A DNA stretch of 64,000 nt from Saccopteryx bilineata (GCF_036850765.1 NC_089492.1:293964590-294028589); one strand, 5' to 3'; positions 36,358-48,215 are shown, counted from the stretch's first letter. Numbers and translations are program-made. Notes: generated from the letters alone by a model not told the origin.

Positions 36358-37137
36358 TCTTTTTTTTTAATTGACTGAGAAAAGGAGAAACAGAGAACAG
36401 ACTCCTGCATGCTCCATGACCTGGATGCACCTGGCAATTTTAGCTGTTTCCTTTTTTTTTTTTTTTTACAGACAGAGAGAGAGAGCGGGATAGACAGGGA
36501 CAGACAGACAGGAATGGAGAGATGAGAAGCATCAATCATTAGTTTCTCATTGCGACACTTTAGTTGTTCATTGATTGCTTTCTCATATATGCCTTGACCG
36601 CCGGCCTTCAGCAGACTGAGTGACCCCTTGCTCAAGCCAGTGACCTTGGGCTCAAGCCGGTGAGCTTTTGCTCAAACCAGATGAGCCTGCGCTCAAGCTG
36701 GCGACCTCGGGGTCTCGAACCTGGATCCTTCCGCATCCCAGTCCACGCTCTATCCACTGGATCCTTCCGCATCCCAGTCCACGCTCTATCCACTGCGCCA
36801 CCGCCTGGTCAGTGCACCTGGCAATTTTATTAAGAAGCGATACTCTGCCCATTTGTGACATTGCTACATTGCTCAGCAACTGAGCTTATCTTAGTGCCTG
36901 AGGCAGATGCTATGGAGCATTCCTCAGGAACAGGGCCAACTCACTTTATTTGAGCCATGGCTGCAGGAGTGGGCGAGGGAGAGAGAGAGAGACAGAGAGA
37001 GAGACAGAGAGAGAAACAAGAGGAGGAGTGGTAGAGAATCTGATGAGTGCTTCTCCTGTGTGCCTTGACCGGGAATTGAACCAGGGACATCAACATGCTC
37101 GGTTGATTCTCTACCACTAAGCCAACTGAACAGGGTT
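36358..37137 (-). repeat. Old type A-like SINE, interrupted by type B
   Basis: The pieces 36358-36451 and 36814-37137 form one old copy. GCACCTGGCAATTTTA is duplicated at the edges of the nested element. A GA-rich run lies at about 36976-37018. Confidence 0.82.
36452..36813 (-). repeat. SINE type B, nested, with 36-bp internal duplication
   Basis: It runs from poly-T/ACAGACAGAGAGAGAGAGC to CCACCGCCTGGTCAG. The units 36723-36758 and 36759-36794 are identical 36-bp tandem copies within the tRNA-like head. Confidence 0.93.
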
Positions 37138-37228
37138 CTGTGTGTGCTAATGCCTGCAATTCCATGGCTAATATTTTCACACAAATATAACTTATTATGC
37201 TTCAAAATGGAATTTATTCATTTTTAGC

Positions 37229-37595
37229 CCTGGCCAGTTGGCTCAGTGGTAGAGCATCGGCCTGCCATGCAGGAGTCCCGGGTTCGATTCCCGGCCAGGG
37301 CACACAAGAGAAGCGCCCATCTGCTTCTCCACCCTTCCCCCTCTTCTTCCTCTCTGTCTCTCTTCCCCTCCCGCAGCCAAAGCTCCACTGGAGCAAAGTT
37401 TGCCCGGGCGCTGAGGATGGCTCTGTGGCCTCTGCCTCAGGCGCTAGAATGGCTCTGATTGTGGCAGAATGACGCCCCAAGATGGACAGAGCATCGCCCC
37501 CTAGTGGGCATGCTGGGTGGATCCCAGTCGGGTGCATGCAGGAGTCTGTCTGACTGCCTCCCCGTTTCCAGCTTCAGAAAAATACAAAAATAAAA
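37229..37595 (+). repeat. SINE type A
   Basis: It has the GCCCTGGCCAGTTGGCTCAG head with GGTTCGATTCC and an A-rich tail. It is absent at the sister position near 11175. Confidence 0.93.
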
Positions 37596-37599
37596 ATAA

Positions 37600-38510
37600 A
37601 ATATTCATTTTTTTCAAGTGATATAAGATAAACACTCATTTTATGTTTACATTATGCATCTTAGCTTTTTCATTTGAAATGTTTGTCCTACATTAGTTTG
37701 TTATATTTGTCTTATGTATCATGGTGTAACAAAGTCAATTGTTTAGTAAAATATTCCAGATTCTCCGATGTGAACATGCATAGCTTGATTGTGATGTGTT
37801 CATTTGACCTTCACAGATAACACGTTTTCATAAACATGAAGGCAAAACCCTCCACCTGCAACATGATTGTAACTCAGTGAAGGCTCAAGATGATGGTTTC
37901 ATTTTTTGGAAATAAGTATTTAAATCAAATTATGAACATTATTATATTTGACAAAATGCTTAGGCACACTTAGTAGACTATAATACTGTAGCATGTGAAC
38001 ATAAATTTTATATGCACTGGGGAACCAACAAATTAGTATGACTAAATTTATTGCCATTATTCACTTGGTTACACTGGAACAAAACCCGCATTGTCTCAGG
38101 AAAGCTCATAATTGCATTTCTTTGATGTCCTCAACATGTACCTCATTGTTTGTTATAAACTAGGGGCAGAGGCATCATATCAAATATAGGTTGGCTGTAC
38201 CACACTGTTGAATATGCAGAGCTGAGACTTCTGATAGCATAAGGATGAGATGCTTATTATTAGCTTGTGTTTTGTGACATTAAGTTTGCATAATGGGCCC
38301 AACTGAGGCAGTGCACATAATGTTAGGTTTTTTTAATCAATTTCCCACAGTGACATTTTGCTTGAAGAGGCCACATACCAGATGGCCTGATAAACAAGAA
38401 ACAGGACAGGTGCCTGACATCATAAAGAGCAGATCCTGAAGAAAGACATGCAAGAACATCTGCTAAAGTAAGTCACACATGCACGCCACACATAACCATG
38501 TCCTAGAAAT
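37600..38510. other. Spacer, no gene
   Basis: It is the sister of 11180-12865 without that copy's two SINEs. No gene is seen. Confidence 0.6.
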
Positions 38511-38795
38511 AGGCCCTGGCCAGTTGACTCAATGGATAGAGCATCAACCTTGAGTATGAACATCCCTGGTTTGATTTTTCATCACACATTAGAAATGACC
38601 ATCGGCTTCTCTTCTCCTCTCTCTTTCCCTCTTGCAGCCAATGCCTCAGTTCATTCAAGTATCAGCTCCAGGCCCTGAGGATTGCTGGATTGATTTGAGA
38701 AATAGCCCCAGATGGAGGTTGCTGGGTGAAATCTCAGTAGGTGCACATGTGGGAGTCTGTTCTATTCTCTCTCTTTACTTAGAAAAAGTATTACC
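38511..38795 (+). repeat. Old type A-like SINE
   Basis: It is the sister of 12866-13150. Confidence 0.72.
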
Positions 38796-39442
38796 TCTAC
38801 TAGGGTGCATTAGAAGCACTTAATATTTTTGGTGATTTTGGGGGTGTATGCTCCAATATCCACACTGGGCAGGCCAGAAACTGAGAACAAGGCCCATGCT
38901 CCAGGCTGGAAGCCAGATCTGTTCTTAACCTTCTATATCTATCTGTCTCTTAACTTTTTTTATCTTTAAACAAAGCAGGATTAATATCTGAACCCTTAAC
39001 TCCATCTGACCACTCATTTTTTGGGTGAGCCCACACTCTCTTTGTTCAATATTTACAGTATTTCTTATAAAATTTAACTACACTGGCTTTTGCAGTTGTC
39101 TTGTCTGAGTCATTTCTCCCAAAGAACACAAGACTGAGGGCTAAGCATTGAGATCCACTTTTGGAACGACCCTGGCCTGAGTGAACGGACAGTACAACTC
39201 TTCTAAGGGTTTTTTATCCGATGTCATGTTTATCCACTGGAATTTTATCTGTTGTGCCAGCTGTCATTGAGGTTATTTGGTTGAAGTAATTGGTTGATGG
39301 TCATTGGTTAAATCCATGACTTTTTGTACTTTTTTAGACATTCCTGTATTTTATGTATTTTTATCAGGACATCTGCATTTATTACATAGAAGTTATCTGT
39401 AGAGAAGAAAAATTTTAAATTTATATTTGTTTACTCTAAAGC
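38796..39442. other. Spacer, no gene
   Basis: It is colinear with 13151-13806. No gene is seen. Confidence 0.6.
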
Positions 39443-39626
39443 TAAGGTGACCAATTGTCCTCCTCCAGAGAGGACAGGTTTTTTTTGTAAGTTATGTCCT
39501 CCCTTGAAAAGTGTCCTTCTACATGTCCTTTTTTTTTATATTGGAAGACTAATCTGTAAATGTTCATAATTGATTGATGCAGAGTCTATCCATTGCATGT
39601 GATGTGATGTATTCATATTTAATGAG

Positions 39627-39977
39627 TGTGAGGTGGTCAGCAATGGGGGACAGTCACATGAAGAACACAGACCTGGGAACTTGGCTAGAACCACCCACAT
39701 CCATAAATGCCAAAAGAAACTTCCCAGGAGCCCTTTGGAAAAAAACGACTGTCCATCAGCCAGTGAGATTTCACCACGTCATATTAGCTCGACCATCTTA
39801 GAGACCCTTTAAATATCCCCAGCGCGGGTCACCCTATGCGACTTCCCTGGCCTCTGTCCTTGGGGCCAGGGAACCTCGTCGGGTGGGATGTGCTCTGTAC
39901 TCAAGAAAGCCTTTGCTCTTTTACACTTTGTGGCTCTGCTCCCTTTCTTCTTCCTCGGTGGGGAAAAATACCTTACA
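39627..39977 (+). repeat. 5' LTR of the 39627-43885 ERV
   Basis: It starts TGTGAGGTGGTC and ends AATACCTTACA. It differs from the 3' LTR at about 26 positions by hand count (about 7%). Confidence 0.93.
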
Positions 39978-40306
39978 TTTGGTGCCAAAAACCTGAGAGG
40001 AGTTTGAAGTTCGCAAGGACCGTTCCTCTCCCTTTCCCCTCCGAGAAAGAACCAGGACCTCCGACCTTCCACCCACTTCGGTGCACAGTGCAGTAAGTCT
40101 CCTGCCTCCAGCCTCCACTTGGTTCTTTCCAGTGAGACTCCCTGTTTGAAACCGCAGCTTTGTCAGTGACCTCTTTCCATTCTGAGTGCATGTGTGCCCG
40201 TGGAGACGTCCCGAGCACATCCACTTTCCCTATCCATCCAGTAGCCAGAGCTTGAGTTGTGAGAAGCCAATTCTCAACTCTGACCACTCTGAGAACTGAG
40301 GGTGAC

Positions 40307-41630
40307 CATGGGGGCAAAGGCATCCAAACCTGACTAAAACACCCTAGGGTGCCTTATCCGGAATCTCTCAAACATTGATCCTACCCTAAAAAAGAATAAA
40401 CTAATCTTCTTCTTCAGCATAGCCTGGCCACAATACCTACTGGATAACCAGACCAGGTGGCCTCAGGAAGGGACTTTTGATTTTAAGACCCTTACTGATT
40501 TACAGACTATTGCCAAGAGGCTGGAAAATGGTTGGAAATCCCTCATATTCAGGGCTTCTGGCATCTGCGCTCTCATCCTAATCTTTGCGCCAGTTGCTCT
40601 ACAACGCAGGTCCTCTTGGCCAGAGAAACCTCAGCTAAAGCCTCTGCTCCAGGTCTCTTCTCCTTTGCCGACTCCCCTGAGGAATGCTCTTCCCCTTCTG
40701 CATAACTCCCTTGACTCCCTCGATCCCATCAAACTCCTCCCTTCTATTCACTAGATCCTGTTTCTCAGCCTGCAAATGCTGGTCTCTCTCTCTCTCCTCC
40801 CGTTAGCTCTTACATCCGATCCCACTCGGGGCCACAAGAGGGAGCCAACCTCCTATGCCCTCTCTGTGAGGTGGCCAGAGCAGAAAAAGTTGTTTGAGTT
40901 CATGTACCTTTCTTTCCCTTTGATCTGTCTGCAATCAAAAAGCATTTAGGCTCCTACTCTTCTAATCCTACCAACTATACCAAGGAATTCCAATATCGCA
41001 CTCAGGCATATGACCTCACTTGGCATGATCTCTATATTATTATGTCTTCTACCCTTACCCCCGATGAACGGGATTGAATCCTGATGGCGATGCAAGCTCA
41101 TGCAGATAAAGTCCATGCTTCAAACACTCAAATGCCAGTGGGCCAAGCAGCGGTCCCTGAAACGGACCCAAACTGTAATTACCAGATGGAACAAACAGGT
41201 AGGAGACGACGAGACCAAATGATTGAATGTCTTATAGCTGGCATGCAGGATGCAGCACAAAAGGTAGTTAACTATGACAAGTTAAGGGAAATTACTCAAG
41301 GACCTGAGGAAAATCGGCTCTCTTCTTAAATCACCTCACTGACACTATGGTCCTCCACACTCATTTAGACCCTACTTCCAGTGCTGGGGCCACTGTATTG
41401 CCTACTCACTTTATTTCCCAATTGGCCCCAGACATTCATTCAGAGGAAACAAAAAGGCAGAGGAGGGCCCCTAAACCCCTATCTGACACCTGATGAACAT
41501 GGCATTTAAAGTTTTTAACAGTCGAGAGGAACAGGCCGAGGCTGATCGCCAGGCCTGCATGCAGCAGAAGGTAACACTCCAAACCCAAGCTCTTGTGGCT
41601 GTTAATCCAAATTCGGAGGGACCTGAAATA
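40307..41630 (+). pseudogene. Broken gag of the ERV
   Basis: It opens at an ATG at 40307 followed at once by a stop. Matrix-like phrases (AWPQYLLD near 40420) and capsid-like stretches (41084-41329, 41493-41640) appear in different frames, so several frame changes and stops are present. It is related to gag of gamma-like class I ERVs. A nested LTR interrupts it at about 41632. Confidence 0.75.
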
Positions 41631-41631
41631 T

Positions 41632-42308
41632 GGAAGACAGGAACAAGGTCCGTCGTTTACACATCAAAGCTTTATTGTCTAGCTTGGCCAAGCGGCGGGA
41701 ACTCCGACAGAAATCTGATGGAGAGTGCGCCAGCCCTTTGTTCTACTTAGTTTTTATAGTTTTGTAAGTGGGAAGTACAGAAGTAAAAATTGCAATTAGG
41801 AGCCCCTTACCGCTATTGGTTATAGTCATATGTCCTTTAACATGATAGGACCACGTTCAATTTGCAAACCATACATCATTTTGGAGAAAACAAAATTTAC
41901 AAGTCAACACAATGGTAGAAAGATGTCTCTTTACATATTAAAAGCTTTCCTATATTATCTAGTGTTTATCTGCTATCTCTCTGTCCAGAGTCACACGCAT
42001 TTGCATAGGAGAGGTAGTTTCAGTGGGGACAAATGCCTGCAAATGGCTCATTGCTATTAGAAAAGGTTTATTTTGGCTTTTCTCTTCCTGCACCTGGCTA
42101 GCCACAGGTGTGGTGGAATGTCTGGGAATCCATGTTTTCCTCCCATTGCATTTACAATACAATGCCAAGGGCCATCCTGGTTATGCCAGTCACACAGTAC
42201 AGAGACTATTCTCACAATTTCTCTGCACACCTTAACCCAAATTAATAAAATGTTCTCCAAGCCTCCTAAAATATTAATATTAATTCTGTAGCCTTTGGTA
42301 CTTTACAA
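41632..42308 (-). mobile_element. Solo LTR nested in gag
   Basis: Its right end, GGTACTTTACA preceded by 'taatattaattctgtagc', matches the LTR of the 17078-26249 provirus in the same orientation. The left boundary is uncertain and no clean TSD was found. Gag homology resumes just after it. Confidence 0.75.
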
Positions 42309-42434
42309 CACCTGCGGGTGAAATGGCTCAGTGGCTCCTCAGTGGCAGCTCTAAGGTCGGCAGAGCAACAGGGGCAAGGCACAGAATGTGTTTGACCTAA
42401 GTCCAGGCCACAAAGAGGATCTCCACCAGGAGCT

Positions 42435-42572
42435 TGCTTGAAGTATGGCAAGAAGAGTCATTGGTCCCAGCAGTGCCCCTGTCCAAGGCCACCCACTAAA
42501 CCCTGCCCTAATTGCAAGCAGCCCAGTCACTGGCAAAGCGACTGCCCCCTTGGACAGCAGGCTCAACTTTAA
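42435..42572 (+). pseudogene. Nucleocapsid zinc-knuckle remnant
   Basis: Two C-x2-C-x4-H-x4-C type knuckles are visible. The second (CPNCKQPSHWQSDC) is complete; the first has its opening cysteine changed (LKYGKKSHWSQQC). Confidence 0.8.
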
Positions 42573-42729
42573 TGTCTTTACGTGGAGGACAGGCCACTCA
42601 GATGGGAGGCCAAGCTAGCCAGGCGGGCCCATTGTTTGAACTTCTAGGCCTCATGGACAGCTGATAGGGTCTGGGCTCGGAGACCCCCATCACTCTCTAT
42701 CTGAGCCATGGGTGGTGTAATATGTAGTG

Positions 42730-42960
42730 GGTAAATCCATATCATTTCTTGTGGACACGGGGGCTTCCTTCTCTGTTTTGCCATCACACTCTGGACCTCT
42801 AGTTCCCTCACAGGTCTCGGTTATGGGAGTGGATGGGACTCCTTTTCCTCTTTGCACACCACTCCTGGCATACAGTTTTGCCTCAAGTATGCTGGCTTCT
42901 ACCCATCTCTGGCTCACCAAAAGGCTGGACCCTGCAGATCCCCCTATTATTTCTCTCTTT
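42730..42960 (+). pseudogene. Retroviral protease remnant
   Basis: The frame shows VDTGASFSVL, the aspartic-protease active-site motif, followed by a protease-like stretch. It is cut by a type A SINE at about 42970. Confidence 0.82.
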
Positions 42961-42971
42961 TTTTATTTTTT

Positions 42972-43348
42972 ATTATTTATTTATTTATTTATTTTAATTT
43001 TTCTGAAGCTGGAAATGAGGAGGCAGTCAGACTCCCGCATGCGACTGACCGGGATCCACCAGGCACGCCCATGAGGGGGCGATGCTCTGCCCATCCGGGG
43101 CGTCACTCTGTCACGACCAGAGCCACTCTAGTGCCTGGGGCAGAGGCCAAGGAGCCATCCCCAGCGCCCGGGCCATCTTTTTGCTCCAATAGAGCCTCGG
43201 CTGCAGGAGGGGAAGAGAGAGACAGAGAGGAAGGAGGGGGGGTGGAGAAGCAGATGGGCACCTCTCCTGTGTGCCCTGGCCAGGAATCGAACCCGGGACT
43301 TCCGCACGCCAGGCCGACACTCTACCACTGAGCCAACCGGCCAGGGCC
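42972..43348 (-). repeat. SINE type A in the ERV
   Basis: It ends at GAGCCAACCGGCCAGGGCC. TCTCTCTTTTTTT flanks both ends as a TSD. Confidence 0.92.
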
Positions 43349-43534
43349 TCTCTCTTTTTTTAAATCCTTACAGAACTACATCCAAGAAGTGTCTCCAGTC
43401 ATGGCCAAACAGATGTTCCTCCTGACACCCCTCAAAACCACCACCTTCCGATCTCCCCCTCCCTACGATGCCCCTAATCAGCAGGAAGTAGCCAGACAAA
43501 TAAGTGGAGCCCTAAGTAACACAAAAGATCCAAA

Positions 43535-43885
43535 TGTGGGGTAGTCAGCAATGGGGGACGGTCACGTGAAGAACCCAGACCCGGGAACTTGGCTAGAACC
43601 GCCCACATTCATAAATGCCAAAAGAAACTTCCCAGGAGCCCTTTGGAAAAAAACAACTGTCCATCAGCCAGTGAGATTTCACCACGTTATATTAGCTCGA
43701 CCACCCTAGAGACCCTTTAAATATCCCACACGCAGGTCACCCTATGTGACTTCCCTGGCCTCTGTCCTTGGGGCCAGGGAACCTTGTCGGGCAGAATGCA
43801 CTCTGTACTCAAGAAAGCCTTTGCTCTTTTACACTTTGTGGCTCTGGTTCCTTCCTTCTTCCTCGGTGGGGAAAAATACCTTACA
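43535..43885 (+). repeat. 3' LTR of the 39627-43885 ERV
   Basis: It starts TGTGGGGTAGTC and ends AATACCTTACA; 351 bp, equal in length to the 5' LTR. Confidence 0.93.
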
Positions 43886-44177
43886 ATGAGTACTTTGTTC
43901 TTACAGTAATTATTAAAAATTAATAGGCATGTAAGCATAATTACATTATAAAATATTATAAATGTTTTTATTATGCACCTAGCATTATAGTATATTATTG
44001 TTGCAATGAATAAAATGTTTCTTTTATTTACAATATTGTTTTCTTCAATTTATTTTTTTTTTCTTCAATTCATTTTTATCCTCCATTTCATTGTAAAAAA
44101 GTTGGTCACCTTACTAAAGCGCAGTCTGTGCATCAAAGCAAGGAAAGAGCTTGATAACCACGCTTTTTCTGGCCATT

Positions 44178-44530
44178 TTTTTTTTCTGTTTGTACAGAGG
44201 CAGAGAGAGACAGAGAGAGGGAAAGAGGCACAGACAGGCATGAAGGGAGAGAGATGAGAAGCATCAGTTCTTTGTTGTAGGAGTTTAGTTGTTAAGCTGA
44301 TAAGAACAGATACTACACTTGATCTTAGCCAAAAGGCCGAGAAGCGATGGGACTTTAGTTGTTCTTTGCTTGCTTTCTCATATGTGCCTTGACTGGAAGG
44401 CTATAGCCGACCAAGTGACCCTTGCTCAAACCAGATGAGCCAGCACTCAAGCTGGCGACCTCGGGGTTTCAAACCTATGTTCTCCGTGTCCTAGTCTGGC
44501 ATTCTATCCACTGTGCAACTGCCTGGTCAA
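44178..44530 (-). repeat. SINE type B carrying a U2 fragment
   Basis: It is the sister of 14258-14540, with 70 extra bases from a U2 insertion and its TSD. Confidence 0.9.
44294..44349 (-). pseudogene. U2 snRNA 5' fragment (retropseudogene)
   Basis: The minus strand reads ATCGCTTCTCGGCCTTTTGG onward through the branch-point recognition region (GTGTAGTATCTGTTC), matching about the first 50 nt of U2, then stops. GGAGTTTAGTTGTT (44280-44293) and GGACTTTAGTTGTT (44350-44363) are a 14-bp TSD. It is truncated and cannot be a functional snRNA. Confidence 0.93.
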
Positions 44531-44607
44531 GCTTTCCAGCCATTTTCAAAACGTCGTTTGAACAGAGACACTTGAATTTCCCAGCAATTCACCTGGGGAG
44601 TCTTGGC

Positions 44608-44948
44608 TGAGAGATATGTGAATTCCAAACTGCCCTCTTGATATTCCGCTTATCTTTCAGACCTCACTCTTACTGGACTATCGCCCCTGAGGCAGAAGAA
44701 TTCCAGAAGGCTGATCGACGTGCCTTAAGAAGGAACATTCCAGAAAGCTGAAATCCTAAAACCATAAAAAGGGAACATACCAGTACTTTTGACTCAGTAT
44801 CCCCTCAGGCTCTCCCAAACGCAATGAAATTTGCCTCATAGTCTGTAACCGGTGCCCTTCTCCCTGGAGAAGTGCCTGGCAGGGTTCCTTTCTTCCTTTC
44901 AATAAAGCCTGTTACTCGGGTCTTTTTGGACTCCCATGAATTCCAACA
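44608..44948 (+). repeat. LTR of the 44608 ERV
   Basis: It starts TGAGAGATATGTG and ends GAATTCCAACA. AATAAA occurs at about 44901, followed by a plausible R/U5 end. Confidence 0.82.
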
Positions 44949-45059
44949 TTTGGTGGCGAAACTCGGGGCGGGGTACCAGTTGCCTGGATGATTCCTCTTT
45001 GCTGTTGAAAGGAAGCCTAGACAAGCAATTATAGGTTGATTGGCCAGTGATCTGTCCCT

Positions 45060-46270
45060 GTCCTAAACCCCTGCCGAACCAGAAGGTAAGGAGTTTCTCC
45101 CTTCCCTCTCCCAGCTGGCTTTAATTCGACCCATAAGTCTCTAATCCATCATCAGATGGCTTTCTTCGGTCAGACTCACATTTTGAGGGGTTTGCCATTT
45201 TTCTGTCCCGGGGACAGCAAATTCCAAAAGTCTAAGTGCTTAGACAAATCCCTCCACATTCTCTTTGAGCTCCTTCTTAAGTGGTGACGACCCTCTAAGC
45301 AGGACGACTCCACATTCCCAGGAGAGCTTTCTCCTTTGAGATTGTGATTGGAGGTGAGGATGCCCTCTCTAGATCACTAATCTCCACATTGGGCTCTTTG
45401 GAGTCAAAGCCGTCTGACCAAACCCCTGCCTTCTACTCATTTTCTTTTGCCATACTGCCTGGCCACAATATAAACTAGACAATGATTCCCATTGGCCTGA
45501 AAACAGGATATTCGATTACAATATTCTGAGAGACCTTGACAACTTTTACCACCAGACTGGGAAAGGCTTCTGAAATTTTTTACATGCAGGCTTCCTTCTA
45601 CCTTTCCTCTTGTCCTTAATTTCTGTGCCTCCTGTTCTACACGCAGGCCATTTTTGGCCAAAGATACCTACCTAAAACCTCCACTCCTAATATTTCCATC
45701 TCTGCGGACTCCCAACCCTCTCTCCCTCCTACACGACCCCTGAGGCACCCCTTTCTCGGGACCCCTCTCTGGTTCCTCTGCAAATCTCTTTCGCTCAAAT
45801 ATCTAACCTCCAGAAGCCCCCTCCCTTCACAGGATCCTGTTTCTCATTCACCTGCAAATACCATTCTCTCTTTCTCCTCCCCTGCTGGCCAGGGGCCACT
45901 CCCTTCTCCACAGTACAGATGGACAGCTCTGTCTCTTTTTCTTCTTTGACCTATCCTCCCATCCCACTGGCTTTGGCTGTCATTTTTTTCTTCTTCAACC
46001 CATCCTTACCCCTCCTAAGAGACTGACTGTGCCTTCCACTACCCTTCATTCTCTCTCCTCTCTTCAGAGCACTAAATCTTTTTAACATCTCTGACCACGT
46101 GGCACCACCAACAACTTAATCTCCTCCTCCTCCTCCTGCAGATTCTGACCCTCCTTCTTTCCATCCAGCTGCCCACACATTCCATCCGTCTGCTTTATCT
46201 CTTCCTCTCCAATATGCTGGCAACTCCCTGCCATCTCAAAAACTTAAAAAGCAGAATTGTATATTAAGCT
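45060..46270 (+). pseudogene. Gag-like region, heavily decayed
   Basis: The phrase 'ctgcctggccacaatataaactagacaatgat' near 45455 parallels the matrix region of the 39627 ERV. Long pyrimidine-rich stretches follow. No frame is intact. Confidence 0.6.
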
Positions 46271-46373
46271 ATGTGAGTAAGTAATCCGTCTTGTCTCTTT
46301 GTTTGTCAGAAAATATTTCTAGTATAATTTCAATTGAAACAAGTAAAGCGTGCTCATTCAAATTCCTTAATTC

Positions 46374-46712
46374 ACTGACCAGGCGGTGGTGCAGTGGATA
46401 GAGTGTCAGACTGGGATGTGGAGGACCCAGGTTCAAGACCCCAAGGTTGCCAGCTTGAGCGTGGGCTCATCTGGTTTGAGCAAGCCTCACCAGCTTGAGC
46501 CCAAGGTCACTGGCTCAAGCAAAGGGTCACTCACTCTGCTATAGCCCCCAGTCAAGGCACATATGAGAAATCAATCAATGAACAACTAAGGAACCGCAAT
46601 GAAGAATTGATGTTTCTCATCTCTTCCTGTCTGTCTGGCCCTATCTGTCCCTCTCTCTGTCTCTGCCAAAAATAAAAAATAAAATAAAAATAAAAAGTAT
46701 ATTTCTAAAAAA
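46374..46712 (+). repeat. SINE type B in the ERV
   Basis: It has head CTGACCAGGCGGTGGTGC and an A-rich tail. 'aaattccttaattca' flanks both sides as a TSD. Confidence 0.92.
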
Positions 46713-46799
46713 ATTCCTTAATTCATAATTTGTAAAGTCTTTGTTTAATGTGTAACTGTGTCTGTTTCTAAGGCCTTAAACCAATAATTATTCGCCTCT

Positions 46800-47261
46800 T
46801 AAACCAGGCTTACTCATCCTCATGAATTCTCCCTGCAATACCCCCATCCTTCCTGTTCGAAAACCTTCAGGGGCTTATCGCCTCATACAAGCCTTACACC
46901 TAATCAGTGAGGCAAAAATTCCCCTCATCCAGTAGTCACTAATCTCTACAAATTACTGTCACACATTCCCTCAAACACCACTCATTCCACAATCCTAGCC
47001 TCAAGAATGCCTTCTTTACCATTCCTCTACACCCTGACTCTTACTTTCTGTTTGCATTCACCTGGACTGACCTGGACACTAATGCAGCCCAGCAATTTAT
47101 GTGGACTGTCTTACCCCAGGGGTTCAAAAACAGCCCACACCTGTTTGGGCAGGCACTAGCTCAGGATTTAGCAGCATGCAATCTCAAAACTAGTACTCTC
47201 TTACAATATGTACACAATCTACTCCTCTGCAGCCCCTCCCTACCTGCCTCAAGGAGACACA
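46800..47261 (+). pseudogene. Reverse transcriptase remnant, 5' part
   Basis: VRKPSGAYRL near 46856 and LPQGFKNSPHLFGQAL near 47109 are conserved RT segments. The catalytic YVDD position reads YVHN, so the enzyme would be inactive. Several stops break the frame. Confidence 0.82.
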
Positions 47262-47275
47262 CAGCCATTCTTCTT

Positions 47276-48215
47276 CTTCTTTTTTTTTTTAATGGCTGAA
47301 TAGTATACCATGGTGTATATGTGCCACATCTTCTTTATCCAGTCTTCTATTTTTTTTTACAGTGATTAAAGCCTTTAAGCAAACTCTTGGCCAATACAGC
47401 AAGAATCCATAAAAGAGTAGTGTCCTTAACAAGTTCACCAAGTCCAAGTTGGCCCCAACACCATGCCAAGTCCCTGAGAAATGCAACCCAACCCCAGTTC
47501 AGTCTGTTAGGAGCTGTCCCAAGGAGCAGGAGTCCAGGAAAAGTCCACATCCAGGAAAAGTCTGCATGGCACTGGAATTGTTGTCACAATTATATACTTT
47601 GCAGCTCACGTCCAAGTCCCAATGACCGCTGCTTCTAGCTGGTAATGATTCAGGTAGACTGGAAAAGCCATCTGCAGTATGTGTGGAGATGGAGCTTCTG
47701 TTCTCCTCTGCCTGGAGAGATGAGACCAGATTGCTTTTCCCTGGAGCTCTGTGACTGTGGCTTGGTAAAGAGAACCTCGGGATACACTAAGCTGGGTGGC
47801 AAAGGTAGATTCATAATAGACGTTGGAAAAAGGGGGAAAGAGAGCTCTAAATTAGGAGTAGGTCCCAGCCTGAAATATGAGTGGGGCATTGAGGTAGGAG
47901 GAATAAAGGAAACACTATATATTAAACAAAGCAGCAGAAAATAGGACTATCAACACCACAACAGAGATCTTCGAGGGAAGAATAAAAAACCTGACTATTC
48001 AGGCAAGACATAGTTAAATGGCCCTTGTGCAAATGAGATCAGTTTATCTGCTTCCTGGAAGAAATACCGTAGGCTCATCCACAGTGTCGTACGTAGATGG
48101 GGCTGACGGTCCTGGGCACCTTCAGCCTTCAGTGGCAAACCCCAGCATTCTGGGCAAGGTTAGGTCATAGGTGGCTGGAGCAGGGCTGGAAGAGACTGAA
48201 CCCTCCCTTAGAGAA
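47276..48215 (-). mobile_element. Chimeric retrocopy: ERV transcript fused to an L1 3' end
   Basis: It splits the RT remnant and is flanked by CAGCCATTCTTCTT (47262-47275) and CAGCCACTCTTCTT (48216-48229), a 14-bp TSD typical of L1 insertion. On the minus strand the 5' part matches the internal region of the 17078-26249 provirus family. It ends in a short A-run (about 47352-47360) and is joined to a 60-bp segment typical of L1 3' ends (GTGGCACATATACACCATGG), with its own poly-A tail at the insertion edge. Confidence 0.85.

Larger units (their letters stand above)
39627..43885 (+). mobile_element. Endogenous retrovirus with both LTRs, internally deleted
   Basis: Two 351-bp LTRs flank about 3.6 kb, with a 5-bp TSD ATGAG at 39622-39626 and 43886-43890. 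The empty site is at 13986-13990. A primer-binding-site-like sequence (TGGTGCCAAAAACC) starts at 39980; it is closest to a tRNA-Phe site. Inside are broken gag and protease parts only; reverse transcriptase, integrase and env are not recognised. An LTR of another family and a type A SINE have inserted inside. No gene is intact. Confidence 0.95.
39443..44113. mobile_element. MITE-like DNA transposon split by an ERV
   Basis: The left part is 39443-39626 and the right part 43886-44113. CTAAAGC flanks the ends at 39436-39442 and 44114-44120. The intact sister copy is 13807-14194. Confidence 0.78.
35075..44605 (+). repeat. Segmental duplication of about 9500-14620
   Basis: Colinear homology runs from the finger remnant through the 3' UTR block, old SINEs (10728 and 36358; 12866 and 38511), spacer, MITE (13807 and 39443) and type B SINE (14258 and 44178). 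It ends just short of the promoter. The two copies differ by later insertions: SINEs at 11369 and 12226 in one, SINEs at 36452 and 37229 and an ERV at 39627 in the other. Confidence 0.88.

Noticed and set aside
39809..40323. Open frames on both strands at 39.8-40.3 kb
   Set aside because: They lie in an LTR and ERV leader; the same frames recur in the 3' LTR and encode no known domain.
44294..44349. U2 snRNA gene
   Set aside because: Only about the first 50 nt are present, within a 14-bp TSD inside a SINE; no promoter elements or 3' part.
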